From assembly GCF_902833905.1 (NCBI RefSeq), contig NZ_CADFGP010000007.1:62001-126000 (forward strand): a stretch of 64,000 bases of DNA, written 5' to 3'. The position numbers and the translations under genes are program-made. The notes under the pieces were generated by a model, which did not search any database, was not told where the DNA came from, and worked only from the letters and a program-made list of their open reading frames with translations. This document shows, piece by piece, positions 9,484 to 20,100 of this stretch (position 1 is its first letter; every line of letters begins with the position of its first letter). This DNA is from Paraburkholderia tuberum STM678. Lineage in GTDB: Bacteria > Pseudomonadota > Gammaproteobacteria > Burkholderiales > Burkholderiaceae.

Positions 9484-9864
9484 CCACTCGGCGCGGGTCG
9501 GCCGGCGTGCAGCAAGCGCGCCGGCCAGTCAGGCCTGCGGTGCTCCATGGAGACGGAGACCAAGTCTGAGTATCGAGTCTTTCCGGTATCAGCTAAGTGG
9601 GTCGAGAAATGTGGACCGACTGGACTCGTTACGAGGCGATGAATCGCCGTTCGATGGAGGAACTCTGATGTTCGAACGAATACCCCTGACAATTCGCGCT
9701 ATCGGCGGCTGTGATCGCTGGCCGGCTCTACGACGTCGTAAACGTGTCAGGGCGCTGCTCTGATGGCGTCCCACGGCCGGCGTCGCCTTCGTCTTGTCTG
9801 AGGAGTGGGCCGTGCCGAGCACACGGCATTGCGGCACCCGTTGCTGTCGCGGCGGCGCAACGTC
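9484..9864. other. intergenic, no gene seen
   Basis: These 381 bp lie between satP and the ACT-domain gene (convergent). Short frames of up to 82 codons are Arg/Ser-rich and look like chance. No strong hairpin with a T-tract was found. Confidence 0.6.
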
Positions 9865-10287
9865 CTACGCCTGCTGCAAAATCTCCATTGCACGAATCGT
9901 GTCACCCAGCGCGTCCATTGCCAGGTAGGCAACGAACTGTGTGCCGATAGCGGCAGCCGAAACGCCGCGAAGGTTGATTCCCCCGGTAGCCAACTTTTGG
10001 GTCAACTCTGCAATGATGCCCGGCCGGTCGGGGCCCATCACCCGCACCGAGTGAAGACTCGGGAGGACGTTGAACCCCACCTGCGAGGCGGCACGAATTT
10101 CTCGGTCGTTCTGAAGCGGCGCGAGAAACACGACTGCCTTCCCGGGTGCTTCCGCAGTTCGACGGGAGATGATGAATTGCAGGTTCGCTCCGGCATCTCG
10201 CAGGACACTTAACACTTCGGCGAGACCGCCGGGCCTGTCCTCGATTGTGGCCGCCCATACGTCGACACGTTCAACGAGCAGATCCAT
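9865..10287 (-). CDS. two-ACT-domain regulatory protein
   Basis: This small cytoplasmic protein of 140 residues is made of two ACT-type ligand-binding domains in tandem. The first is at about residues 10-70 (WAATIEDRPGGLAEVLSVLRDAGANLQFI) and the second at about 78-140 (VRVMGPDRPGIIAELTQKLATGGINLRGV). Both have the beta-alpha-beta turn DRPG characteristic of ACT domains. No catalytic domain is attached, so it is probably a sensor or allosteric partner. The ATG at 10287 is supported by GGGAGAGG 5 nt upstream. It is divergent from the acetyl-CoA-synthetase-like gene and may sense an amino acid or acyl metabolite to control it; this is inference. Confidence 0.8.
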   Translation of the reverse strand: MDLLVERVDVWAATIEDRPGGLAEVLSVLRDAGANLQFIISRRTAEAPGKAVVFLAPLQNDREIRAASQVGFNVLPSLHSVRVMGPDRPGIIAELTQKLATGGINLRGVSAAAIGTQFVAYLAMDALGDTIRAMEILQQA

Positions 10288-10527
10288 GGCGCCTCTCCCG
10301 TTTGATGAACCCCAATGAAAATTTAGTTCAGGGTTGAGCGACCGGCAAGTCAACGCTCGTCGTCGCGCTAACACCATTGGCCCTCGGGATGCAGCTCTTT
10401 GACAGGGAATACGTTGCTTGGCATTGCATCCGCCCTGGCCTTAAATTCGTTATGCAGCGCACGGACTGTCGCGCCTGGTGTCCAGACCCATGAGACAGGT
10501 CAAAAGACGCGCTGCCGCGGGTAGCGT

Positions 10528-10544
10528 GGGACACCTCGTGTCCC
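10528..10544. promoter_or_regulatory. perfect inverted repeat before the acyl-CoA ligase gene
   Basis: The repeat is GGGACAC-CTC-GTGTCCC (7-3-7), 29 bp upstream of the ligase start and just before its AAGGAGG. A TTGACA hexamer at 10399-10404 could be a -35 box, but the matching -10 is poor. The repeat could be an operator or an RNA hairpin in the leader; with so short a loop a protein site is more likely. Confidence 0.45.
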
Positions 10545-10573
10545 TGGGCACCTAGAAGCAAGGAGGAACTGTC

Positions 10574-12634
10574 ATGTCACGAGACAAGTCATCGCGCCGC
10601 GCTTCCGCAGAGCAACAAGCGGCCGAGGTTTCCGAGGCGCAAATCGCCGTGCACTGGCCTGAAGAGGAATATTTCCCGCCGCCCGCCTCGTTCATCGCCC
10701 AAGCCAATCTGACAGACGCGGGAGTGTTCGCACGTTTCTCTCTCGACAAATTCCCCGAGTGCTTCAAGGAGTTCGCGGACCTTCTCGACTGGTACAGGTA
10801 CTGGGACACGATGTTCGACGCGAGCAATCCTCCGTTCTGGCGCTGGTTCGTCGGTGGCCGGATCAATGCCTGCTACAACTGCGTGGATCGTCACCTCGCC
10901 GCCTACCGGAACAAGGCCGCGATCCATTTCGTGCCAGAGCCCGAGGACGAGACGGTCCAGCATGTCACCTACCAGGAACTTTATGTCCGCGTAAGCGAGT
11001 TCGCGGCCATGCTACGCGACTTCTGCGGTCTAAAAGCCGGTGACCGGGTTACTCTCCATATGCCTATGGTGGCGGAGCTGCCCATCACGATGCTCGCCTG
11101 CGCCCGGCTCGGAGTGATTCACTCGCAGGTATTTAGCGGCTTCAGCGGCGCGGCCTGCGCCGACCGCATCCTGGATTCCGAGAGCCGTCTGCTGATTACG
11201 ATGGACGCTTACTGGCGTGGCGGCAAGCTGATCGATCACAAGGAAAAAGCCGACACCGCGTTCGCCGAAGCTGCCGGGAAGGGTCACCAGGCCGAGAAGG
11301 TTCTGATCTGGCAGCGGTATCCGGGCAAGTATTCGAGTCCGACGCAGCTCGTGGAAGAACGCGATGTCATCGTCAACGACGCCCTCAAGGCGTTTCGCGG
11401 CAAACGTGTCGAGCCCGTGCAGATGCCCGCTGAGGCACCGCTATTCCTCATGTATTCGAGCGGTACCACGGGCCGCCCTAAGGGGTGCCAGCATTCCATT
11501 GGAGGCTACCTCGCCTACGTCGCCTGGACATCGAAATACATCCAGGACATCCACCCCGAGGATGTGTATTGGTGCATGGCCGACATCGGCTGGATTACCG
11601 GTCACTCCTACATTGTCTACGGCCCGCTCGCGCTCGCGGCCTCGTCGGTCGTGTACGAAGGCGTGCCCGTCTACCCCGATGCCGGGCGCCCTTGGCGAAT
11701 TGCCGAAAACCTCGGCGTCAATATCTTCCACACGTCGCCGACTGCGATCCGCGCATTGCGGCGCAGCGGACCGGACGAACCCGCGAAGTACAGCTATCAC
11801 TTCAAGCACATGACGACCGTGGGCGAACCCATCGAGCCCGAAGTCTGGAAGTGGTATCACCGGTCTGTCGGGAAGGGGGAGGCCGTCATTGTCGACACGT
11901 GGTGGCAAACTGAAACGGGCGGGTTCCTTTGCAGCACGGTGCCGGCGTTGCACAAGATGAAGCCCGGCAGTGCCGGTCCGGGAATACCTGGCATTCATCC
12001 GGTGATTTACGACGACGCCGGTAATGAACTTGCAAGCGGTTCCGGCAAGGCGGGCAACATCTGTATTCTCAATCCGTGGCCCGGCGCGTTTCAGACCATC
12101 TGGAGAGCCCCGGAGCGCTACGTGAAAACGTACTATGCCCGCTACTGCCGGGATCCCAAGAGCAAGGACTGGCGCGACTGGCCCTACATGGCGGGAGACG
12201 GTGCTGTCGACGCTGCGGACGGCTACTTCCGGATTCTCGGTCGCATCGACGACGTGATCAACGTCGCCGGCCATCGCCTCGGTACCAAAGAAATCGAGTC
12301 AGCCGCCCTGCTTGTCCCCGAAGTCGTCGAAGCGGCTGTCGTGCCCGTCGCCGACGAGATCAAGGGCAGAGTGCCCGAACTGTATGTTTCGTTAAAGCCC
12401 GGAGTGGAAGCTTCGGAGGAGCTTGCAAAGCGGGTCACAAACTCGGTGGTCGATCGGATCGGAGCCATCGCGAAGCCGCACCGGGTGGTCATTGTTCCGG
12501 ACATGCCCAAGACCCGGTCGGGCAAGATCATGCGGCGCGTGCTCGCAGCACTTTCAAACCATCAAGACCCCGGAGACGTATCCACGCTGGCTAACCCGGA
12601 GGTCGTTGACAGTCTGCGGGAGCTCGTGAAGTAA
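10574..12634 (+). CDS. acetyl-CoA-synthetase-like AMP-forming acyl-CoA ligase
   Basis: This 686-residue member of the ANL superfamily activates acetate or another short-chain acid to the acyl-CoA via the acyl-AMP. Visible motifs are the P-loop YSSGTTGRPKG (about residue 297), the adenylate motif DTWWQTETGG (about 440), the hinge region RIDDVINVAGHRLGT (about 557) and the catalytic C-terminal lysine in SGKIMRR (about 650). The N-terminal ACAS domain is present, though this copy is noticeably diverged from a housekeeping Acs (ADIGWITGHSYIVYGPL is kept). AAGGAGG precedes the ATG. Its neighbours, a SatP-type importer and an ACT protein, suggest an acetate or propionate assimilation unit; 3-hydroxypropionate or propionate cannot be excluded. 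Confidence 0.88.
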   Translation: MSRDKSSRRASAEQQAAEVSEAQIAVHWPEEEYFPPPASFIAQANLTDAGVFARFSLDKFPECFKEFADLLDWYRYWDTMFDASNPPFWRWFVGGRINACYNCVDRHLAAYRNKAAIHFVPEPEDETVQHVTYQELYVRVSEFAAMLRDFCGLKAGDRVTLHMPMVAELPITMLACARLGVIHSQVFSGFSGAACADRILDSESRLLITMDAYWRGGKLIDHKEKADTAFAEAAGKGHQAEKVLIWQRYPGKYSSPTQLVEERDVIVNDALKAFRGKRVEPVQMPAEAPLFLMYSSGTTGRPKGCQHSIGGYLAYVAWTSKYIQDIHPEDVYWCMADIGWITGHSYIVYGPLALAASSVVYEGVPVYPDAGRPWRIAENLGVNIFHTSPTAIRALRRSGPDEPAKYSYHFKHMTTVGEPIEPEVWKWYHRSVGKGEAVIVDTWWQTETGGFLCSTVPALHKMKPGSAGPGIPGIHPVIYDDAGNELASGSGKAGNICILNPWPGAFQTIWRAPERYVKTYYARYCRDPKSKDWRDWPYMAGDGAVDAADGYFRILGRIDDVINVAGHRLGTKEIESAALLVPEVVEAAVVPVADEIKGRVPELYVSLKPGVEASEELAKRVTNSVVDRIGAIAKPHRVVIVPDMPKTRSGKIMRRVLAALSNHQDPGDVSTLANPEVVDSLRELVK

Positions 12635-12785
12635 TGGGGGCTACGTCCATGATCATCACGCGGCGCGCGCGGCGGGCGGGCGGCCATCGGGCGCCGCAGC
12701 CTTCGTCACCCATGTGACTCGACTCATAGGGAAAACTGGCCGGTCACCGCGGCCATTATCGATTGGTCCTGCGAAAACTCCCGCG

Positions 12786-14840
12786 TCAATCCTTTTCCGC
12801 CACCCGCCCCGGCTGCACAGCCGGCATCCTGCGATAGATCGTGTTCCGCGAGACCCCGAGCGCACGCGCCGCGGCAGACACGTTTCCGCCGTGGCGCGCC
12901 AGCGTCATCGCAACCACAGAGGTGGCAACATCCTGCAGCCGAGCACCGTCGGGCCGCGACGCATCGCCAGCAGCGGGGGCATCCGCAGCCGAACCGGCCG
13001 AAATGGCTGAAGAGCTCGAAGCGGCCGACGCAGCAGAGTCCCCCTGTCCAACCTCGCCGTCGCCGCAACCCGCGCCCCCCACATCATCCAAAAAATCATC
13101 CGGCAAATGCTCCCAGCGAATCACCCAATCCTCCTCCACCATCGCCGCCGCGGTCCGCAGCAGATTAGCCAGTTGCCGACAGTTACCCGGCCACGCATGT
13201 CGCCCGAACACCGCCATCACATCAGCCGCAACGCTGAGCGCCTGCCGCCCCCCGCTTTCGACTGATTCCCACCGCAACATCTTTTGAACGACGACCGCGA
13301 GATCGCTCCGCTCACGCAACGCCGGCAACCGAACCGCAAGCCCGTTGATCCGATAGTAAAGATCCTCGCGAAACTGGTTCTGCGCGATCATCTCGCGCAA
13401 GTTGCGGTGGGTCGCGCAAATAATGGAGACATCGACAGGAACCGCCCGCGTCGCCCCAAGCGGCGTCACAACCCGCTCCTGCAAAACACGCAGCAACCGC
13501 ACCTGCAACGAATACGGCATATCCCCGATCTCATCGAGAAACAGCGTGCCTCCATTCGCCTGCATCAGCTTGCCGATCGCCCCTTTACGCCGCGCGCCGG
13601 TAAACGCGCCCTCTTCATACCCGAATAGCTCAGATTCGATCAGCGACTCCGGAATCGAAGCACAGTTGACCGCAACAAACGGCCCATCACCTCGCGGCGA
13701 ATCGTTATGAATCGCCTGCGCGAGCAACTCCTTGCCGGTACCGGTCTCGCCGGTGATCAGAATCGGAATATCCTTGCCGAGCACCTTGCGAACCTTCGCG
13801 ATCAGTGCGGACACACGAGCATCGCCAGTATCGAGATCACCGAGCCGCGACAGTCCCGCAGCCGGTTGACGCGCATTCGCACACACCGGTCGCGGTGCGA
13901 CTGCACCCTGCACATCGACGGCTCCACGCCCCAGCCCAAACGACGCCCGCCTGAACTGCCCGCGCGCGCAAACCACCGCACCGTTGTGCAAATTCAGCAT
14001 CAGATGCGGCGCGACGCCATGCACCAAACGATCGATCAATTGCGCATACGAGATCTGAAATAGCGACGACAGCGTATGCGCGCGCAACGCAGCGAGCGAC
14101 AAGCCCAACTGAAACTGCGCACTTCGATTCGCGGACAGAAAGCGCCCATCATCGGTAAACGCAATGATCCCTTCCATCAGCGTGCCGAGAAATTCCGGCC
14201 GTCCGTGAAAAGACACTTGCAGCACGTCACGAAACGCAGTCGAGAACAGATGGTTTTCGATCATCTGCACCGACATCTTCGCGAGTGCCGTCGTGTGCTG
14301 GTGATAGCTGCGGTGGTCGCCCGTCACGTCGAGCACGCCGATCAGATCGCCGTACGGATCGAGAATCGGCACACTCGAACAGGTCAGGAAGCGGTTCGCC
14401 GCCAGATAGTGCTGGTCCCCATGAACGACCATCGCACACCCCTCGGCCAGCGAGGTACCGATCGCGTTGGTCCCCTGACGATCCTCGGCCCAGTTCGCGC
14501 CAGGGCGCAGCGCCACTTTTTCCGCGCGATGCAGAAAGTCGTCATCGCCGATCGAATGCAGGATCAACCCTTCGGCGTTGGTCAGCACGATCATGCTTTG
14601 CGTGTTGACGATCTGCTCGCGCAGCGTCTCCATGACCGGCATCGCATGCGCGCACAGCACCTGGTTCTGTTCGCGCTGCAGCGCGAGTCCCGTGCCGGAC
14701 AGGATGTCGTAATCCGGCCGGATCGATGCGCGCAGGCCGAACGTCTCGGAGCGTTCGTGGGCTTTCTGGATCGCCGGTGCGGGCCAACCTTTGGAGCGGT
14801 TAGCCGCCGCCACGCCGAGCGGATGAACGTCGTCGCGCAT
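12786..14840 (-). CDS. acoR: sigma-54-dependent activator, AcoR type
   Basis: This 684-residue enhancer-binding protein has an N-terminal GAF-type sensor (about residues 70-200) and a PAS-like region (about 210-320). A AAA+ domain (about 345-575) carries Walker A GETGTGKE and the sigma-54 contact loop GAFTGA. A C-terminal Fis-type helix-turn-helix has SAAARALGVSRNTIYRRM. GGAGGAGA lies just before the ATG. It is divergent from the aldehyde dehydrogenase at 15151, whose upstream region has a sigma-54 promoter and an inverted repeat that could be its binding site. AcoR-type proteins activate acetoin or alcohol catabolism genes; the effector here is inferred to be acetoin, acetaldehyde or a related alcohol. 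Confidence 0.9.
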   Translation of the reverse strand: MRDDVHPLGVAAANRSKGWPAPAIQKAHERSETFGLRASIRPDYDILSGTGLALQREQNQVLCAHAMPVMETLREQIVNTQSMIVLTNAEGLILHSIGDDDFLHRAEKVALRPGANWAEDRQGTNAIGTSLAEGCAMVVHGDQHYLAANRFLTCSSVPILDPYGDLIGVLDVTGDHRSYHQHTTALAKMSVQMIENHLFSTAFRDVLQVSFHGRPEFLGTLMEGIIAFTDDGRFLSANRSAQFQLGLSLAALRAHTLSSLFQISYAQLIDRLVHGVAPHLMLNLHNGAVVCARGQFRRASFGLGRGAVDVQGAVAPRPVCANARQPAAGLSRLGDLDTGDARVSALIAKVRKVLGKDIPILITGETGTGKELLAQAIHNDSPRGDGPFVAVNCASIPESLIESELFGYEEGAFTGARRKGAIGKLMQANGGTLFLDEIGDMPYSLQVRLLRVLQERVVTPLGATRAVPVDVSIICATHRNLREMIAQNQFREDLYYRINGLAVRLPALRERSDLAVVVQKMLRWESVESGGRQALSVAADVMAVFGRHAWPGNCRQLANLLRTAAAMVEEDWVIRWEHLPDDFLDDVGGAGCGDGEVGQGDSAASAASSSSAISAGSAADAPAAGDASRPDGARLQDVATSVVAMTLARHGGNVSAAARALGVSRNTIYRRMPAVQPGRVAEKD

Positions 14841-15014
14841 TGTCTCCTCCTGAATGCGCCCGGGTCGTGCCGGACGCTTTGATGCGTGTCAACAGAATAC
14901 TCCCTTTGTCAGTCCGCCCGACGCGTGCGGCGACCCCGCGCGGGCCCGCATCCTTGATCTGCGTCAGCGTCGGCCGAATCTGCGGCGTTTCTGAACACCC
15001 GCTGCCCGCGCAAC

Positions 15015-15031
15015 TGTTCCGAAACGGAACA
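15015..15031. promoter_or_regulatory. inverted repeat, probable activator-binding site
   Basis: TGTTCCG-AAA-CGGAACA is a perfect 7-3-7 inverted repeat about 52 bp upstream of the -24 element at 15083. The position and symmetry fit an upstream activating sequence for the divergent AcoR-type protein. A weaker related half-site (GTTTCTGAACAC) lies about 25 bp further upstream. Confidence 0.65.
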
Positions 15032-15082
15032 CTTCCGCCATCCAGCTCACCGCAGTCCCTTAAATAGCCCACTTCGATGCAT

Positions 15083-15098
15083 TGGTACGGTTCGTGCC
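15083..15098 (+). promoter_or_regulatory. sigma-54 (-24/-12) promoter
   Basis: The sequence TGGTACGGTTCGTGCC has the invariant GG and GC separated by exactly 10 bases, and a -24 box of TGGTACG. The -12 box is GTGCC rather than TTGCA. The promoter is 53 bp before the dehydrogenase start, and the divergent gene encodes a sigma-54 activator. Confidence 0.75.
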
Positions 15099-15150
15099 TG
15101 ATGTGGTCCCGCGCAGTCACCCGATCACCATCACAAAACGGAGACAAGTG

Positions 15151-16677
15151 ATGAATCCATTTGACCTGAAAGCACTCGGCATCGACATCGAGTATCCCTA
15201 TCGCCAGCGTTACGAAAACTACATCGGCGGCAAGTGGGTACCGCCGGCCGGCGGCGACTATTTCGACAACGTGTCGCCGATCAACGGGCAGCCGTTTTGT
15301 CGCGTGCCTCGCTCGAGCGCTGCCGATATCGACCTCGCCATCGACGCCGCGCACGCAGCGCGCCGCAAATGGGCGAAGACCTCGGTGACAGAGCGCGCGA
15401 ACCAGTTGCTGGCGGTGGCCGAGCGCATGGAGAAGAACCTGAAGCTGCTAGCGGTCGCCGAGACGATCGACAACGGCAAGCCGCTGCGCGAAACGATGGC
15501 CGCGGACCTGCCGCTCGCCGTCGATCATTTCCGCTATTTCGCGGGCTGCATCCGCGCGCAGGAAGGCGGCATCTCGGAGATCGACGACAACACGGTCGCT
15601 TATCACTTTCACGAGCCGGCTGGGGTGGTCGGTCAGATCATCCCGTGGAATTTTCCGCTGCTGATGGCCGCATGGAAGCTCGCCCCCGCGCTCGCGGCCG
15701 GCTGCTGCGTCGTGATGAAGCCCGCCGAGCAGACGCCGGCTTCGATACTCGTGCTGGTCGAACTGATCGGCGACCTGTTCCCCGCCGGGGTCATCAACAT
15801 CGTCAACGGCTTCGGCAAGGAAGCGGGCGAAGCGCTCGCCACCAGCAAGCGCATCGCGAAGATCGCGTTCACCGGCTCGACGCCGGTCGGCAAGCGCATC
15901 CTGCACGCAGCCGCGGACAACCTGATCCCGTCGACGGTCGAACTCGGCGGCAAGAGCCCGAACATCTTCTTCGCCGACGTGCTCGATCGCGACGACGCGT
16001 TCCTCGACAAGGCGCTCGAAGGTCTCGCGATGTTCGCGCTGAATCAGGGCGAAGTGTGCACGTGCCCGTCGCGCGTGCTGGTTCAGGAGTCGATTTACGA
16101 GCGCTTCATCGAGAAGGCGATCGCCCGGGTGGAACGCATCAAGGCTGGCCATCCGCTGAACCTCGAAACGATGATCGGTGCGCAGGCATCGCAGCAGCAG
16201 CTCGACAAGATCCTGTCGTATATCGACATCGGCCGGGACGAAGGGGCGCAGTGCCTCGTCGGCGGCGAGCGCGCAACCCCTGGCGTCGGCCTCGGCGAGG
16301 GTTTCTACGTGAAGCCGACGATGCTGTTCGGCAACAACGATATGCGTGTGTTCCAGGAGGAGATCTTCGGGCCGGTCGCCTCGGTGATGACGTTCAAGGA
16401 CGAACAGCAAGCGATCGAACTCGCGAACGACACGTACTATGGCCTCGGCGCGGGCGTGTGGACTCGCGAAGGTACCCGCGCTTACAAGATGGGACGCGAG
16501 ATCGAGGCGGGACGCGTGTGGACCAACTGCTATCACCTGTATCCGGCGCATGCGGCCTTCGGTGGCTACAAGCAGTCGGGGATCGGGCGCGAAACACACA
16601 AGATGGCGTTGTCGAACTATCAGCAGACGAAGTGTCTGCTGGTCAGCTATCAGGCGGAGGCGCTGGGGTTCTTCTAA
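15151..16677 (+). CDS. NAD-dependent aldehyde dehydrogenase, AcoD/ExaC type
   Basis: This 508-residue protein oxidises acetaldehyde or a related short aldehyde to the acid. The catalytic Glu is in VELGGKSPN (about E264) and the nucleophilic Cys in [11 protein letters not shown] (about C303). FTGSTPVGK and the C-terminal [15 protein letters not shown] ending match the long AcoD/ExaC subgroup. The ATG at 15151 is preceded by CGGAGA; an in-frame extension upstream contains the sigma-54 promoter and cannot be coding. Regulation by the divergent AcoR-type activator from the promoter at 15083 is strongly suggested. It may complement the acetate-activation genes at 8.9-12.6 kb. Confidence 0.94.
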   Translation: MNPFDLKALGIDIEYPYRQRYENYIGGKWVPPAGGDYFDNVSPINGQPFCRVPRSSAADIDLAIDAAHAARRKWAKTSVTERANQLLAVAERMEKNLKLLAVAETIDNGKPLRETMAADLPLAVDHFRYFAGCIRAQEGGISEIDDNTVAYHFHEPAGVVGQIIPWNFPLLMAAWKLAPALAAGCCVVMKPAEQTPASILVLVELIGDLFPAGVINIVNGFGKEAGEALATSKRIAKIAFTGSTPVGKRILHAAADNLIPSTVELGGKSPNIFFADVLDRDDAFLDKALEGLAMFALNQGEVCTCPSRVLVQESIYERFIEKAIARVERIKAGHPLNLETMIGAQASQQQLDKILSYIDIGRDEGAQCLVGGERATPGVGLGEGFYVKPTMLFGNNDMRVFQEEIFGPVASVMTFKDEQQAIELANDTYYGLGAGVWTREGTRAYKMGREIEAGRVWTNCYHLYPAHAAFGGYKQSGIGRETHKMALSNYQQTKCLLVSYQAEALGFF

Positions 16678-16943
16678 GCGAAGGGCGCGTCGTCTATGGA
16701 CGGCGCGTGCCGAAGAATGCAGCCGTGCGGCGTGGTGGCCGCTCCGGCTGCATCAATCGATGCGAAATCACGAAGTCCCCTCAGACCTCAGTCCGCCTCG
16801 ACTTCTCTTCTGGAAGCCGTGAGATCACGTTCGCCCGACAAATCAAACAAATTGCCTGCATAGGCTAAAAATTCATCCAATTCCGAATGCTCCTGGTTGC
16901 CCCGCTCCCGATACTGTCGTTCGCACATAACAGGGGATGACCG

Positions 16944-17195
16944 ATGAAGAACGGCAACGGCCAACCGATGATCCGGCTCGCAGACAAGACGACGCACGAC
17001 GGCACGGTCATCGAGGCCGCGACAGACCTCATGCACATGGGCATCCCGGTTGCACTCGATGGACACGGCGTCGAGTGTCCGAGGTGTGGCGGTGTCTATC
17101 CGATCATCGCGACCGGCCAGCGAACCCACAACGGCAAGCGGGTCAGCCATGCCGGCGACAGGACGGGCTGCGGCGCGATCCTGATCGCTTCATGA
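16944..17195 (+). CDS. PAAR domain protein (type VI secretion spike tip)
   Basis: This 83-residue protein is a whole PAAR domain and caps the VgrG trimer as the sharpened tip of the type VI secretion spike. It reads PMIRLADKTTHDGTVIEAA and then GIPVALDGHGVECPRCGGVYPI. The closing HAGDRTGCGAIL matches the later part of PAAR proteins, with His and Cys residues available to hold the apical metal ion. The ATG at 16944 is preceded by AGGGG. The stop overlaps the start of vgrG (ATGA), so the two are translationally coupled. No adaptor gene is next to it. Confidence 0.88.
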   Translation: MKNGNGQPMIRLADKTTHDGTVIEAATDLMHMGIPVALDGHGVECPRCGGVYPIIATGQRTHNGKRVSHAGDRTGCGAILIAS

Positions 17196-20100
17196 TCGCT
17201 TCCCGATTGCCACGAAACACCGAGCTCCTTGCACGCATGGTCGAACCCGCGCAAGACCGCACGCTAGGTCTTTCCAGTGACGCACTACCCACATGGGGCA
17301 ATGAGCCTTTGCTGGCTCCGCTACGCCTGCGCGGCACCGAATCCCTGGGCAAGCTCTATCGATACACGCTCGATGTGGCGACGATCGAAAGTCCGACGCT
17401 CGGATTGTGGCAAGCAAAGGAACTGGTCGTACCCGACAACCTGATTGGCAAAGTCATCGACATTTCGATCGCGTTCGACGGCAACGGATTGTTCGGTCAA
17501 CAGGAGTTGAAACCCGGTGACGTGGCACACGTGGGCGCGGGCCGCCGCACGATTTCGGGCCTCGTCACAGGCGTGAAACAGACCGGCACCGACGACCGGC
17601 GCGCCCATTACCGCTTCGTCGTGCGCCCCTGGCTGTGGCTGGCCACGAAGAACCGCGAAAGCAGGATCTTTCAGGACGCGAGCGTGGTGGACATCACCGA
17701 CCGGATACTCAAGGAGCGTTATCACTTTCCGGTCGTGATGGAGTTGGGCGCGACCGGTCTGTGCGAAGGCTACCCAAAGCGGGACCATGTCCGGCAGATG
17801 TGGGAATCCGATTTCGAATTCCTCACGCGGATCTGGAGAGAATGGGGAATCTACTATCTGTTCGACGGAATGACGCTGGTACTGTGCGATTCGCCCGGCT
17901 CGCACAAACAGCACGACAACGGCTACGACACTATCCGCTATCACGCGCCTGACAGCCGGCACGTCGACGAAGAACACATTCACAGGCTCGAGGTCTCGCG
18001 TCAGATCACGACGGGCAAGGTCAGTCTGATCGACTACGACTACACGCGCCCCGGCATGCACTTCGAGGGCGAGTACGAGAGCTTCAGCGAACGGGCCTTC
18101 GACAACATCGAGCAACACGGCTGGGGCGACTACTCGCAACCGCTCGCCGGCGAGATGGGATTGTCGGGTAGGCGAAACAACTTCCGCAATGAAGCCGAAC
18201 ACCTCGCGAGCGTGCGCGTCGATGCAATGCGCTGCCACCGGCTGCGTCTGAAGGGCCGAGGGAATCTGCGCGGCCTGACAACCGGCAAAACATTCTGGCT
18301 CGACAACCATCCGCAATGCGACATCAACGCCGAGTACCTGGCGGTATCGACCACACTCGACATTCGCAACGCGCCGCAGAACACACAGCCGTCCGGTAAC
18401 GACACGAACGACGCGTTGCGCCAGTGCGTGACCAGCTTCGTGCTTCAGCCTGCCAATACATTCTTCAGAAACCGCCCGAAGAAAAAGCCGCGCTGCGCGG
18501 CGGAAACGGCGATCGTGGTTGGGCCCGAGCACCAGCCGATCTGGGTCGATGGATACGCGCGCGCCAAGGTGCGTTTCGTGTGGGACCGGCTTGGCCCGAC
18601 AAACGAGAGCGCCAGTTGCTGGGTGCGCGTGTCGTCGCCGTGGCAAGGCAATGGCTTCGGCGCGATCTATCCGCCGCGTGTCGGTCAGGAGGTCATGGTC
18701 AGCTACCACGAAGAGGACCCGGACAAGCCGTACGTATCGGGCCGGATGATCAATGGCTGGAACCAGCCGCCCTGGAAGCTACCGGATAACCAGGCACTTT
18801 CAGGCGTCTTGAGCAGTGAGCTCAAAGGTGGCTGCGACGGCCAGACCAATCACGTCGTACTGGATGACACGCCGGGCCAACTCCAGGCACAGCTCGCCAG
18901 CGATCACGCACGCTCGCGCCTCGTGCTGGGCTACAACACGCAGGTCGTGCGCGAGGCCGGCCGACAGCAGGCACGCGGTGAAGGCTGGGAACTGGCCACC
19001 GACGCCTGGGGTGTCGCGCGCGCCAACAGAGGCGTGCTGTTCACCACGGAGGCGCGTCGCGGCGCGACCGCGCCGGCAAAGGATCTCGGCGAGACCGTGG
19101 CGCGCCTCACGCAGGCGCGCGATATCCACGAGAACCTCGCGGGTCTCGCGCGGCAGTATGAGGCACAGGAGCAACAGACCAGTCAAAGCGACGTATCGCG
19201 GGCCATCAAGGCGCAGAACGAGGCGATACGCGGCGTCGCGGCGCGTGCGGACCTTCCCTTCCCGCAACTCAGCGCACCCGACATGGTGCTGGCCAGCGCG
19301 GCGGGGGTCGGTCTCACCGCAGCGCAAAGCACGCACGTGGCGAGTATCGAACACATCGCGCTCACAGCGGGCGGACACGTCAGCATGGCCGCGGCGAAAT
19401 CGCTGTTGGCGTCGGCAATCAACGGCGTGCGGGTGTTCACGCAGAATCTCGGCATCAGGCTCAAGGCCGCGTCAGGCAAGGTGCGAATCGACGCGCAGAG
19501 CGATGATGTCGAGGTCATCGCGCAGCGGGTCGTCAGCATCATCAGTAGAACCGATTCGATCAATCTGATGGCCAGCAAAGAGATCGTGCTCCATGCGGGA
19601 AGCACGAAGGTGGTGATCAATTCGGAAGGGTACAGGGTCTATACGGATGGAGAGCATCGGGTCCATGCGCGTGGTCATCAAACTGACAGGCCAGCGGCGC
19701 GGCCTGTCAATGTGCCGGTAACGCCCGGAAAGCCGGGCAAGCTGGCCGCGCATCACGTTCTGATCGAACACGATACGGGCTTTGCACTGCCGAACCAGCC
19801 GTACCGGATCACGCTCGACGATGGTCAGGTGATTCAGGGCGTGACCAATGCGCTTGGAGAAACGAGTCTCGTCACGAGCAATCTTCTTGCATTCGCGACG
19901 GTTGAACTGTTCGCCGCGAGTGAACCGGACAAGGTTATTGCGGTGAGCAGAGGCGCGGTGATCAGGGAGGCGGACGAGCCGTTTGCGGGCGCAGTGCCCA
20001 ACGCCGAGAAACGCACCGCCAGGGTCGCAGGAAGGGCCGTGGCCTCTCCCAATCAAAGCGCGACGACGGAAGACAAGCCGCCCGAATTCGTTTCGTGTGA

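Noticed and set aside
10419..10433. Possible sigma-54 promoter before the acyl-CoA ligase (GG-N10-GC)
   Set aside because: Only the GG and GC dinucleotides fit; the -12 box (CCGCC) is poor and no enhancer-binding regulator is adjacent.
16937..17191. In-frame upstream extension of vgrG
   Set aside because: The extension runs across the PAAR gene in another frame and reads as Arg/His-rich nonsense; the VgrG start overlapping the PAAR stop at 17192 is better.
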